Source: Nocardia asiatica NBRC 100129 (GTDB lineage: Bacteria; Actinomycetota; Actinomycetes; Mycobacteriales; Mycobacteriaceae). From it: a stretch of DNA of 45,172 nucleotides. Positions within the stretch are counted from its first letter, which is position 1, and the number at the start of each line of letters is the position of its first letter. A program made the translations under genes and the position numbers. The DNA lies in the NCBI RefSeq assembly GCF_000308415.1, contig NZ_BAFS01000213.1, positions 1-45,172 on the forward strand, written 5' to 3'. The notes beneath the pieces are model-generated. The model did no database searches and was not told the DNA's origin. It was given only the letters and a program-made list of their open reading frames with translations. Shown piece after piece: positions 7,956 to 16,323 of this stretch.

Positions 7956-9020
7956 TCAGCCGACACGAGCCAGGAATGTGGCGGCATCGGCCGCGATGCG
8001 TTCGGGAAACTCGCCGTTCACCGCGTGGGACGCGTCCTCGTAGACCAGCACGGTGCCGTCGCGAAGCATCCGCCTGGCGCGCTCGGCGGCCCGCGCGCTG
8101 TCGTGCATGACCGACCGTCCCGCCATGATCACCAGGAAAGGCACTGCGGTACTTCGCAATTCGGTTTCGCCGAAGAGGGCGGGGGCAGGTGAGGCCGAAG
8201 CGTAGTGCCGCATTCCGGCCTCGATCATGTCGGCTACCGGCACTTGTTCGACCGGTGCGCCGCCAGCGGTCCAACTGTTGAAGTCGTCGCGCCAGCGCTT
8301 CGGGAACCAGCGCACCGAGGCGGGGATCGAGCGGAGCACCGCCCGCATCGACATCGAGGTGAAGGTCATTACCGGATCGAGCGCGATCACTCCGGCGATC
8401 TTCCTCGGTTCCCGGATGGCGAGGTTGGTCGCTGTCCAGCCGCCGATCGACGCTCCGACCACGACCACACGCGGCTCGGGCAGCCGATCGATCGTCTGGT
8501 GCAGCCATCGGGCTTGGTCGGCGTGGCAGGCGATCGGCTTGCTCTGCACGCTCGCTCCTGGCTCACCCAGCAGATCCACCAGGTACACCGTCCGCAATCG
8601 CAGCAGCGAAGGCAGATTGTCCGCCCACATCGGCGCCGCGGCGGAGCGGCCCGGCAGCAGAAGCAGTGGCGCGGCGTGCGGGTTCGCTCCGTCGAAACGG
8701 TATACCCGGACCACGCCGTAGTCGGTGCGCACGTCCGAAGTCGCGCTGGGCGGCGGAAGTTCGGCGAGCGCGCGCTGATACGCGGCGAAGTACTCGTCGT
8801 ATCCGCGACCGGAGGTGAAGTGACCGACCGGGGAGGTGTTCCGCAGCGCGAGCCAGACGGTGCCCGCGGCTACCAGGAGCGCGACGAGCACAACCGCCGC
8901 AACGCGACGCCGTCTGCCCCGTTGTCCCGCCGTGGCGGTTCCGGCGGCCGCCGGACCGGCTGTGGGCATCGAGGTGCGAAGGCCGCGGCGCGATCGGCCA
9001 CTGGATGCTGTTTCGCTCAT
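7956..9020 (-). CDS. Membrane-anchored alpha/beta hydrolase
   Basis: A 354-residue protein. Residues ~1-37 are basic and cytoplasmic, followed by one transmembrane helix (~38-60, VAAVVLVALLVAAGTVWLAL), then an alpha/beta hydrolase fold. The nucleophile elbow is VVVGASIGG (Ser in GxSxG), an oxyanion loop lies near LLLLPGRSAA, and the catalytic His is in YEDASHAVNGEFP. An external lipid- or ester-hydrolysing role is likely, but the substrate is unknown. The gene is divergent from a TetR regulator with a perfect operator-like repeat between them, so it is very probably controlled by that repressor. Confidence 0.85.
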   Translation of the reverse strand: MSETASSGRSRRGLRTSMPTAGPAAAGTATAGQRGRRRRVAAVVLVALLVAAGTVWLALRNTSPVGHFTSGRGYDEYFAAYQRALAELPPPSATSDVRTDYGVVRVYRFDGANPHAAPLLLLPGRSAAAPMWADNLPSLLRLRTVYLVDLLGEPGASVQSKPIACHADQARWLHQTIDRLPEPRVVVVGASIGGWTATNLAIREPRKIAGVIALDPVMTFTSMSMRAVLRSIPASVRWFPKRWRDDFNSWTAGGAPVEQVPVADMIEAGMRHYASASPAPALFGETELRSTAVPFLVIMAGRSVMHDSARAAERARRMLRDGTVLVYEDASHAVNGEFPERIAADAATFLARVG

Positions 9021-9045
9021 GCTCTCCCCTCCCTATGGAACATGT

Positions 9046-9063
9046 TGTATCGAAAATGATACA
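9046..9063. promoter_or_regulatory. Operator-like inverted repeat in the hydrolase/TetR divergent promoter
   Basis: TGTATC-GAAAAT-GATACA is a perfect 6-bp inverted repeat with a 6-base AT-rich spacer. It sits 26 bases before the hydrolase start and 57 before the TetR start. An AT-rich palindrome in a divergent intergenic region next to a tetR gene is the usual binding site of such a repressor. Confidence 0.65.
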
Positions 9064-9120
9064 TCACTGTCCCATTTCGGGGTGCCGTAATTTTTTGTGC
9101 GCGAGTGTTACCGTCCGGAC

Positions 9121-9708
9121 ATGGCAAGGCAGGATCGTGCGCTCGACATCAAGGCAAGCTCGAGCGGTGTCCGCGCCAGGACCCGGGCCGCGATCCTGGA
9201 GGCGGCGCTGACGGTATGGGCCCGCGAGTTCTCCGCGCCGCTGGCCGATATCGCCGAGCGCGCCGAGGTCAGCCGCAGCACCCTCCACCGCTACTTCCCG
9301 GAACGCCGAGACCTGCTCGACGCGGTCCTCGTCGAGTCGCTCGAAGTCCTCGACGCCGTCGTCGCCAAGGCGGCGAGCAGCGCGCCGAGAGCTTTCGACC
9401 AGCTGCTCCTGATGCTGCGCTCCTTCGTCGAGGTCGGCGACCGCCTGATCTTCCTGTACGCCGACCCGGATCGGTTCACCGGGAATCCGCACTGGCGACC
9501 GGTCGGCGACCGATCCTTACGCACACTCATCGCCGCGGCCCAAGCCGAAGGCGACCTGGACCCGGCGCTACCCGCCGCGTGGATCGAGGGAGTGTTCAAC
9601 GCGCACATCTACGTGGCCGCCGAAGCCGCGCAAGCCGGCGGCGAGTCGACGCACGTCATCGCCGATCGCGCGGTCCGCACTCTGCTCGGCGGTGTCGGCG
9701 TACCGTGA
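9121..9708 (+). CDS. TetR-family transcriptional regulator
   Basis: A 195-residue one-component regulator. Residues ~15-62 form the TetR helix-turn-helix (RTRAAILEAALTVWAREF, then LADIAERAEVSRSTLHRYFP), and the rest is a ligand-binding helical domain that I cannot assign to a ligand. I prefer the ATG at 9121; a GTG at 9097 would add eight residues. No ribosome-binding site precedes 9121, so the message may be leaderless. It is divergent from a membrane-anchored hydrolase, its likely target along with its own gene. Confidence 0.9.
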   Translation: MARQDRALDIKASSSGVRARTRAAILEAALTVWAREFSAPLADIAERAEVSRSTLHRYFPERRDLLDAVLVESLEVLDAVVAKAASSAPRAFDQLLLMLRSFVEVGDRLIFLYADPDRFTGNPHWRPVGDRSLRTLIAAAQAEGDLDPALPAAWIEGVFNAHIYVAAEAAQAGGESTHVIADRAVRTLLGGVGVP

Positions 9709-9882
9709 GCCCGAGCCGCCCGGCTGATTCCGGGCCGCTCCGGTCCCGGCGGGTCTGCGGCGACGAGGGCACTCGACCAGTCGCGCGGCGGTGCGGGTCG
9801 AACTCAGCCTTCGCGAATCCTTCGAACGCGGCTGGTCGTTCCCATACGGAGCTACCGGTGACGCGGAACGGCCGTAGCGGTC

Positions 9883-10407
9883 TCAGGGCTGCGTGGAGCG
9901 CGCCGTCGCGGCCTCGGCGAGACGTTCACCCCAGGTTCGAGCCCGGCCCACCTCGCCTTCCAGCAGGGGCCCGGGAGTTCCGTGGACGAGAAAGTCCGTG
10001 GGGTCATCGATCAGCTGGTAACCCAACGCGCGCAGTCGTTTGCCGATTCCGCGCGCCGCGGAGCCGGGCAGCCACGGCGGAGTGCCCACCTTGGTCCCGA
10101 ATGCCGCGGCCCGGGCCCTGCCGGGAACTGCCGAAGCGGCCTCGAGCCACTCACGGATGCCGCGCTCGGTCTCGACCGGTTCATCGGCCTGTCGGGCCGC
10201 GTCGAGGCGGGTGCGCGGACGACTGAGCCCGAACGCGTGGGTGGGCCCGCCGACGACCAGGACATCGACCGGGGAGCCGGGCAGTTCGGCCGCGGCCGCC
10301 ACGTTCAGCACCTCGAGCTCGGCCCGGTCGCCGAACCCCTGGGCAATGGCCGCCGCCACCCGCGCGGTGTTGCCGAACATCGATTCGTAGACGATCCGCA
10401 CACGCAT
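9883..10407 (-). CDS. Flavodoxin-domain protein
   Basis: A 174-residue protein with an N-terminal flavodoxin FMN phosphate loop (VYESMFGNTARVA), the second loop VLVVGGPTHAFGLSRP and the GTKVG/TPPWLPG region of the flavodoxin-like fold. It should bind FMN and carry electrons or act as a small reductase; the partner is unknown. It is divergent from the 6-TM protein/WS-DGAT operon. The 191-base region between contains a GGGACTTT half-site in the orientation of this gene. Another unrelated flavodoxin is encoded at 40973. Confidence 0.85.
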   Translation of the reverse strand: MRVRIVYESMFGNTARVAAAIAQGFGDRAELEVLNVAAAAELPGSPVDVLVVGGPTHAFGLSRPRTRLDAARQADEPVETERGIREWLEAASAVPGRARAAAFGTKVGTPPWLPGSAARGIGKRLRALGYQLIDDPTDFLVHGTPGPLLEGEVGRARTWGERLAEAATARSTQP

Positions 10408-10598
10408 TCACGCACTCCTTGTCGGTCACCGGGCCGGTGCCTCCAGAGTGCGCCGGGTCCACGGCGCGCGCAAAGTCCCAGGCGCGTGAGGTCGGTGAGG
10501 GAACCCGGCCGCGACCGCTCGGGTCCGGTCGAAGGACCGTCGGGACGGGGGCTTTGGGACCTGTACACCCGACCGCGCGTGGGCGGATGATCGAAGAC
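10408..10598. promoter_or_regulatory. Divergent promoter region with GGGAC half-sites
   Basis: On the minus strand GGGACTTT (10472-10479) is an exact DosR half-site 65 bases before the flavodoxin start. On the plus strand GGGAC occurs at 10542-10546 and again at 10556-10560 (TTGGGACC), 14 bases apart, before the membrane-protein gene. GGTCC/GGACC at 10512-10528 forms an outward-facing inverted repeat. None forms a full GGGAC-N4-GTCCC palindrome, so control by a DosR-like regulator is possible but not shown. Confidence 0.35.
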
Positions 10599-11306
10599 AT
10601 GACGCACAGCACCGATGCTGGGGATCGAACGGCCCGCCAGGACCATCACCCCTCGCCTGGAGACACGGCGGCGGGCGACCTCGTGCCGGGTGTGTCGAGG
10701 GACTGGCAGTGGCGCAGGTGGTTCGGCTTGGTGACCGTCGGCGAACTACTCGGCTTCTCGGTGCCCGCCGTGGTGGGCGCGCTCGTCGCCGATCGCGCCG
10801 GAGTACCCGCGGCGGGCGCGCTGCTCGTGGCGGGCGCGGTGGAGGGCGCGACGCTGGGGTGGTTCCAGGCGTGCGCGATGCGACCGGTGCTGCCGGGACT
10901 GCCGAGCCGTCACTGGATCGCCGCGACGGCCCTCGGCGCGGTCGTCGCATGGTCGGTGGGCGCGTTGTTCGTCGTCACCGAAGGGCTGTCGGGATGGCCA
11001 CGACCGGCGCAGGTGGCCACGTTCGTGGCAGGGGGTTCGGTGATTCTGCTGTCCATCGGCGTCGCGCAGTGGGTTGTCCTGCGCGCGCACGTGCGGGGCG
11101 CGGCGCGCTGGATCGCGGCGACCGCCGCCGCCTGGCTGGCCGGGTTGACCGTCTTCACCGCGTTCACCAGTCCACTCTGGCAGCCGGGGCAGTCGGCCAC
11201 GCTGATTGCGCTGATCGGCTTGGTCGGCGGATTGCTCATGGCGGCCGCGATGGCCGCGGTTTCCGGTCTCTTCCTGGTCCGGCTACTGGAGAAGGGCCTG
11301 CGATGA
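10599..11306 (+). CDS. Six-helix membrane protein of unknown function, WS/DGAT partner
   Basis: A 235-residue protein with about six transmembrane segments after a polar N-terminus (~45 residues). Conserved points are WRRWFGLVTVGELLGFSVPA, VEGATLGWFQ, IGVAQWVVLR and TSPLWQPGQSATLIALIG. The same pattern returns in the C-terminal half of the protein encoded at 33142-34176, so the two are paralogues. It overlaps the WS/DGAT gene by ATGA, implying translational coupling and a joint role, perhaps in membrane placement or substrate supply for storage-lipid synthesis (inference). The ATG at 10599 is chosen; the ATG at 10587 is also possible. Confidence 0.75.
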   Translation: MTHSTDAGDRTARQDHHPSPGDTAAGDLVPGVSRDWQWRRWFGLVTVGELLGFSVPAVVGALVADRAGVPAAGALLVAGAVEGATLGWFQACAMRPVLPGLPSRHWIAATALGAVVAWSVGALFVVTEGLSGWPRPAQVATFVAGGSVILLSIGVAQWVVLRAHVRGAARWIAATAAAWLAGLTVFTAFTSPLWQPGQSATLIALIGLVGGLLMAAAMAAVSGLFLVRLLEKGLR

Positions 11307-12691
11307 GCGAACTCGGCCGCCTCGACGCGGGGTTCCTGGAACTCGAGGACACCGACCAGCACGTGAGCGCCGGCATCGGCGCGGTGGCGATCCTCGCGGG
11401 CGAACCGGGCGATCGCGCGGAATTGGTGCGCCGGCTCGCGGACCGCATCGAGTCGAAGACCCGGATGCGGCAGAAGGTGCGGCGCGGCCCCTGGGATGTC
11501 ACCGCGCCGACCTGGGTGATCGATGACGATTTCGATTTGGGGCACCACCTCGTGTGGGCGGCGCTGCCCCGACCGCGGGACGAAGCGGCCTTGTGGGAGC
11601 TGGTGGGCGCGACGCTGGAACGTCGGCTGGACCGCGATCACCCGCTGTGGCACCTCACCATCGTCGAGCAGCTCCAGGGCGACCGATGGGCGGTGATCCT
11701 GTCCGCCCACCACAGCATGGTCGACGGCGTCTCCGGGATCTCCCTGCTGCGCCGCCTCTGCGACCCAACCACCGAGGACGCCGACGCCACGCCCGGCGAG
11801 CGGGGCGCCGGCGACGTGCTCTCCAGCGAAGGCGAAGGCGAAGGCGCGGCGGCGGACTGGCAGCGTCTGCTGCGCGGCGGACTGGAGTTGCCGTTGCGGG
11901 CCCCCGCGCTGCTGGTGCGGGCTCCCCGCGCGCTGGTCCGCACGGCGCGCGGCATGGCGCCGTTGATCTGGAACGTGCTCGACCCGCGCCGAGGCTCCTC
12001 GCTGAACGGCCCGATCGGCCGGCAACGCCGCTACGCGGTCGCCCGCGTCCGGCTCGACGAGATCAACCGTGTACGCGAGGTGTTCGGCGGCACCATCAAC
12101 GATGTCGCGCTCGCGGCGGTCACCACGGCGTTACGCGCCGTCCTCCTGACGCGCGGCGAGCAACCCGGGCCGGACACGGTGCGGGTGCTCACTCCTGTCT
12201 CCACGCGGTCGGCGCGGGCCTCCGGACGGTTGGACAACCGCGTCTCGCTGATGTTGCCGGTCCTGCCGGTCGATCTCGATGATCCGGTGGACCAGTTGAA
12301 CGTGGTGCGCGAGCAGATGGGCAAGCTCAAGCACGGTGGAGAGTCCGGCGCGGGCCAGACGCTCGTCACCCTCGCCGGGCTCGTGCCGTTCGCGCCGGTG
12401 GCGTGGGCAGTGCGAACGGCACTGCGCTACCCGCAGCACGGTATCGCCGCACTGGTCACCAATGTGCCGGGACCGACACGGACGCAACGCATGTTCGGCG
12501 CCGATGTGCTCGAGGTGTTCCCGTTCGCCCCGATCGCGATGCGCCTGCGCATCGGCATCGCCATGCTCAGCTATCACGGCACACTGAGTTTCGGCATCAC
12601 CGGCGATTACGACGGCGCGCCCGACATCGCCCTCCTCGCCCAGACGATCCCGACCGCTGTGCGGCGGATGCTCGAGCGCGCCGAGGGGTAA
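11303..12691 (+). CDS. Wax ester synthase/diacylglycerol acyltransferase (WS/DGAT)
   Basis: A 462-residue bifunctional acyltransferase that transfers fatty acyl groups from acyl-CoA to diacylglycerol or long-chain alcohols. The catalytic HHxxxDG motif is H136-H-S-M-V-D-G142, and the supporting motifs are PLWHLTIVEQL before it, TINDVALAAVT and LVTNVPGPT after it. Length and motifs match the mycobacterial Tgs family, of which tgs1 is DosR-controlled and makes triacylglycerol in hypoxia. It starts at the ATG overlapping the stop of the membrane-protein gene; a longer upstream frame is a shadow. A Ser/Glu/Gly-rich linker lies near residues 160-185. A second, diverged WS/DGAT is at 31558. Confidence 0.95.
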   Translation: MSELGRLDAGFLELEDTDQHVSAGIGAVAILAGEPGDRAELVRRLADRIESKTRMRQKVRRGPWDVTAPTWVIDDDFDLGHHLVWAALPRPRDEAALWELVGATLERRLDRDHPLWHLTIVEQLQGDRWAVILSAHHSMVDGVSGISLLRRLCDPTTEDADATPGERGAGDVLSSEGEGEGAAADWQRLLRGGLELPLRAPALLVRAPRALVRTARGMAPLIWNVLDPRRGSSLNGPIGRQRRYAVARVRLDEINRVREVFGGTINDVALAAVTTALRAVLLTRGEQPGPDTVRVLTPVSTRSARASGRLDNRVSLMLPVLPVDLDDPVDQLNVVREQMGKLKHGGESGAGQTLVTLAGLVPFAPVAWAVRTALRYPQHGIAALVTNVPGPTRTQRMFGADVLEVFPFAPIAMRLRIGIAMLSYHGTLSFGITGDYDGAPDIALLAQTIPTAVRRMLERAEG

Positions 12692-12733
12692 CCGCCGGTC
12701 CTCCTGATCCCCCGACAACTGTCGCGCCTGCGC

Positions 12734-13690
12734 TCATTCCCGGCGATGGGCGAGGTATCTGCGTGCGGTGGTGACGATTCCGGCGGCACAGACGAGCATC
12801 ACCGCGATGGCGCTGATCCCGATGCCGATCTCGAGAGCCCTGCCCAGATCACCGTCGTTGCCTTCCTCCAGGCCGGAGACGAACTCCGTCGTGAAGTAGG
12901 GCCGATGGACCAGGACCGCGGCGGCCGTGGCGACGGCGAGCAGATCGGCGGCGATCGACAGCGCGGCGACCGGCACCGTCCAGGCACGCGCGAGAAGTTG
13001 TGCGATGGCGACGATCACCCACAGCACAGCGACGACGACCACCATGGGCAACAGCCGCTCGGCCACGCCGGGATCCAGACCGGCGGTGGTCTCGGCGAGG
13101 AAGGACGGCGCCAGCGCCGGGAAGAAGCACAGCGATCCGACCAGCACGGCCACCGCGAACACCAGATCGGCGATCGCGTCGCCGAGCGGGATCTCGTGCG
13201 CCCGGGGGATCGGCGGAAGGTCCTCGGGACGCCATTCGTGCAGCACCGCGCCCGGCGCGGTGCGCTCGATGACAGCGAAGACCACCGTCACCCAGACCGC
13301 GGCGTAGACCGCGCCGGTGAAGGCCGAGGTGAGACCCTCCTCGATGACTCCGCCGATCGTGGGCGGCGCGTCGTCGTCGAGGGCGGCCAGCAGGCTCACA
13401 CCACCTACCACGATCGCCACCACGCGAACCGCGGGCCACAGCACCCGCAGATAGGTGTCGTACAGCCGCGGTCCGATGAGCTGACGCGGCGCTCCCCGGA
13501 AGCGACGCGCCTGATCCTCGGGCGGGCCGAACTCGGTGAGAACCTCGCGGATGGAACGCCCGGCCGACTCGTCCGCGACCCTGGCTCGCAAACGCGCTTC
13601 CGCCGCGCCGCGACGGGATCGGGGCAGGTGCACGAGCACACTGTGCACGTAGCGGTTGATCAGCTCATCGTCGGACAATGTCTCGGCCAT
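12734..13690 (-). CDS. HAAS-domain-like membrane protein
   Basis: A 318-residue protein. The first ~75 residues (TLSDDELINRYVHSVLVHLP, then RSIREVLTEFGPPEDQARRF) resemble the helical HAAS/DUF1700-type signalling domain often paired with PadR regulators. The rest contains about six transmembrane segments with acidic loops. The start at 13690 follows GGGAG by 5 bases; upstream ATGs at 13693 and 13702 are alternatives. It is convergent with the WS/DGAT gene across 42 bases. A short hairpin, CGAGCG-GTT-CGCTCG, lies just upstream near 13709-13723. No PadR partner is present. Confidence 0.7.
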   Translation of the reverse strand: MAETLSDDELINRYVHSVLVHLPRSRRGAAEARLRARVADESAGRSIREVLTEFGPPEDQARRFRGAPRQLIGPRLYDTYLRVLWPAVRVVAIVVGGVSLLAALDDDAPPTIGGVIEEGLTSAFTGAVYAAVWVTVVFAVIERTAPGAVLHEWRPEDLPPIPRAHEIPLGDAIADLVFAVAVLVGSLCFFPALAPSFLAETTAGLDPGVAERLLPMVVVVAVLWVIVAIAQLLARAWTVPVAALSIAADLLAVATAAAVLVHRPYFTTEFVSGLEEGNDGDLGRALEIGIGISAIAVMLVCAAGIVTTARRYLAHRRE

Positions 13691-13781
13691 CATCACTCCC
13701 ATCCTGTCGAGCGGTTCGCTCGTTCCCGCGCTTGCCCGTGCCCGTGTCACCGAGAGGGCGATGGCCGTGCGCGCCGCCAGG

Positions 13782-13868
13782 CTATCGCGAATCAACGACC
13801 GTCACCGGGCCGCTCGCGTGCCGCACCAGGTCGTCGCCGACCGAGCCGACAGTCCATCGCCTCGGCCG
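13782..13868 (-). pseudogene. Remnant of a universal stress protein gene (C-terminal end only)
   Basis: On the minus strand a short open stretch reads TVGSVGDDLVRHASGPVTVV followed by three residues and a stop (TAG at 13782-13784). This is the ATP-binding C-terminus typical of actinobacterial UspA proteins (G-S-x-x-D-L-V-R-H-A-x-x-P-V-x-V-V). A stop codon (TGA at 13869-13871) lies directly upstream in the same frame and no other USP segment precedes it. The rest of the gene has been lost. The remainder of 13691-14163 holds no recognisable gene. Confidence 0.7.
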
Positions 13869-14163
13869 TCACCACACCGGACATCCAGTGCCACTCCTTG
13901 ATCGGAATTACACCGTTGTATTGCAGTCCCTCGCGTCGGCACTCGCTCGTGGCCGCCGGATTCACTGATCGTGTCGATGTCTCCAGTTCATGCGCGCGTG
14001 GGCATGCGGCGCACCGTGGCGTCCTCCGGTATCGGCGGGGCGACGCCGAGCGTACGGGTGTCACGGGTCGACCAAGCCGAAGCGCACTCGCTCCCTTCAC
14101 TTCCCAGTCGCCGTTGTGCCGGGACGCGCGCTGTGCGGCGTCCGGCACCGGCGGTGGCCTTGG

Positions 14164-15810
14164 TCACCGCGTGAGGGTGAATCCGTCGTAGTCGTCAGCG
14201 GCGACCTGATCGCACTTTTCGCGATATGCTCCGACGCCGCCGATATACGCGTACATCACTCTCGGCTTGCCCGGGACATTCGAACCTACGTACCAGGAGT
14301 CCGCTTTCGGATAGAGCGTCATATCGCCGACTTCGTCGACGTGCCGAGTCCATTCCTGCTCCGCGTCGATCGCGGCCTCCATGGTCGTGACGCCCTTGGA
14401 CCGCATCCTGTCGATCGCGTCCGCCACCCAGTCGACGTGCTGCTCGATGGACACCAGCATGTTCGACAGGACCGCTGGGCTGCCGGGGCCCGTGATCGTG
14501 AAGAGGTTCGGAAAGCCCGCTACGGCGAGACCGAGGTAGGTGACGGGCCGGCCGGCCCACTTCTCTCGCAGCGACACACCACCCCGGCCGCGGATATCGA
14601 TCGCGTCCAGCGCACCGGTCATCGCGTCGTATCCGGTGGCGTAGATGATGTCGTCGAACTCGAAACTCTCCTGTGTCGTCGCCAGTCCGGACTCGGTGAC
14701 CTCGGTGAGCGGTGTCGCGCGCAGATCCACGAGCCGGACATTGGGACGATTGAAGGTCTCGTAATAGTCGGTCCCCAGACACGGGCGCTTGACGCCGAAG
14801 GGGTAACCGGTCGGCTGAAGTATCCGGGCGACAGCCGGGTCCGTGACGATCTCCGCGATCCGGTCGCGGACGAACTGGGCCGCGGTCTCATTGGCGGCTT
14901 CGTCGGCGAGAATGTCGGTGAAGCCGACCAACATGCTGACCAGTTCGCTGTCCTTGTCCTCCCACACCCTGCGATAGAAAGCATTCCGCTCTTCTTCGCT
15001 CACCTCGAGCGCCCCCTTGGTGGCTTCGGGTTGCGCGATGCCGAACGACGATTCCCGGTTGGCCTTGCGCACATCGCGGTAGCGAGACTTGATCGCGCGC
15101 TGGAATTCGGGATCGATCGTGTGATTGTGCGCGGGGAGAACATAGTTCGCGGTCCGCTGGAACACGATGAGCGACTCGGCAACTTCGGCGACGAGCGGAA
15201 CAACCTGCACCCCAGAGGCGCCGGTGCCGATCACCGCGACCCGTCGACCGGTGAAGTCCACATCCCGCTCGGGCCAGCTGCCGGTGTGGAAGCTGCGGCC
15301 CCGGAAAGTCTCGATGCCTGGAGATTCGACCATCTTCGCCACCGACAGACAGCCGGTCGCCATGATCGCGAACCGCGCCGTCACGACCTCGCCCCGGTCG
15401 GTCGTTATCCGCCACCGCGCGGCCGACTCGTCGTAGACCGCAGCGGTGACCCGGGTCCGCAACCGCACGTCCTTACGCAGATCGAAACGATCCGCGACGT
15501 GATTGATGTAGCGGAGCAACTCCGGCTGCGGAGGATACTTCTCCGTCCACTCCCACTCCTGTTCGAGCTCCGGGTCGAAGGAGTAGTTGTAGTACATACT
15601 CTTCACGTCGACGCGTGCACCCGGATAGCGGTTCCAGTACCACGTGCCGCCGAGCCCGCCACCCGCTTCGTACACCCGCGCCGAGAACCCGAGTTCGCGC
15701 AACTTGTACAGCATGTGAAGGCCGGCGAATCCGGCTCCGACGACGACCGCGTCGATCTCGCGAGCTTCCTGCCGGTTCGAGGATATGGACTGTTCCGAAG
15801 TCATTGTCAT
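14164..15810 (-). CDS. Flavin-containing (Baeyer-Villiger type) monooxygenase
   Basis: A 548-residue FAD- and NADPH-dependent monooxygenase that inserts oxygen next to ketones. It shows an FAD-binding GAGFAG near residue 26, the BVMO fingerprint GGTWYWNRYPGARVD, the second fingerprint FRGRSFHTGSWP (FxGxxxHxxxW), the NADPH-binding GTGASG and the late motif DDIIYATGYD. Length matches cyclohexanone-monooxygenase-type enzymes. The substrate cannot be told from sequence. It is followed downstream by the USP remnant and preceded by about 510 bases without a gene. It looks like a catabolic accessory gene, unrelated to the dormancy theme. Confidence 0.93.
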   Translation of the reverse strand: MTMTSEQSISSNRQEAREIDAVVVGAGFAGLHMLYKLRELGFSARVYEAGGGLGGTWYWNRYPGARVDVKSMYYNYSFDPELEQEWEWTEKYPPQPELLRYINHVADRFDLRKDVRLRTRVTAAVYDESAARWRITTDRGEVVTARFAIMATGCLSVAKMVESPGIETFRGRSFHTGSWPERDVDFTGRRVAVIGTGASGVQVVPLVAEVAESLIVFQRTANYVLPAHNHTIDPEFQRAIKSRYRDVRKANRESSFGIAQPEATKGALEVSEEERNAFYRRVWEDKDSELVSMLVGFTDILADEAANETAAQFVRDRIAEIVTDPAVARILQPTGYPFGVKRPCLGTDYYETFNRPNVRLVDLRATPLTEVTESGLATTQESFEFDDIIYATGYDAMTGALDAIDIRGRGGVSLREKWAGRPVTYLGLAVAGFPNLFTITGPGSPAVLSNMLVSIEQHVDWVADAIDRMRSKGVTTMEAAIDAEQEWTRHVDEVGDMTLYPKADSWYVGSNVPGKPRVMYAYIGGVGAYREKCDQVAADDYDGFTLTR

Positions 15811-16323
15811 CGTGGGACCTGCCTTTCGATGAGTCGCCGTGAGACGCCCGGACAGCGGATCGACTGCATGCCGAGCCGGTAGAAACTCAGTCGGGGAAGA
15901 GCTGGGCGTGATGTCGGCGACCGGACGTTGTAGCCGATGTCACCGCCGAGCATCTGCCCCCTCTCTCATGTTGCTGCAACTCGGTTGATGTCACCGAGCT
16001 CGATCAGTGCGCGGATGATCTCGCCGAGCCTCGGTTTCTTCCCAACCGGCACGAGCTGCAGATTAGCGGAAACCCCTCGCGCGCAGTCGGTTTCGCGCAA
16101 CGTCATGGATCTGCCTGCCGCAGATCTGTCGACACGAGCGAGTCGGTTGCAAGTCGTCGCGGGGCAGGGCCTGCCGACGCCGTCACCACGACTGCCTTCG
16201 CGCGACAGGCGGATCCGCCAACCGCACCTGAAGCCGCATCCACCTTGGACCGAATCCAACTTTTCTGGTCGGACTCTCGCAGCCCAATACGTCCTGGCAC
16301 CGAAGCGGCTGTAGCCTCGCCCC
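15811..16323. other. 513-base region without an assignable gene
   Basis: This stretch between the monooxygenase start and the P450 stop is less GC-biased than its surroundings. A minus-strand frame ending at 15966 contains MTLRETDCARGVSANLQLV and continues to a stop after about 46 residues. It has some coding look but I recognise no family and see no convincing ribosome-binding site. The promoter of the monooxygenase must lie in the first part. Confidence 0.4.

Noticed and set aside
10512..10528. GGTCC-N7-GGACC inverted repeat as a DosR box
   Set aside because: The half-sites point the wrong way and the spacing is 7 rather than 4.
10542..10575. TTGGGACCTGTACACCC as a complete DosR box
   Set aside because: Only the left half fits; the match is 8 of 14, no better than chance in this composition. 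Kept only as half-sites.
10709..11302. N-terminal extension of the WS/DGAT frame
   Set aside because: Arg/Gly-rich translation of the overlapping membrane-protein gene in another frame; the WS/DGAT domain begins at 11303.
13990..15882. 630-residue plus-strand frame
   Set aside because: It is the antisense shadow of the Baeyer-Villiger monooxygenase, whose motifs are all on the minus strand.
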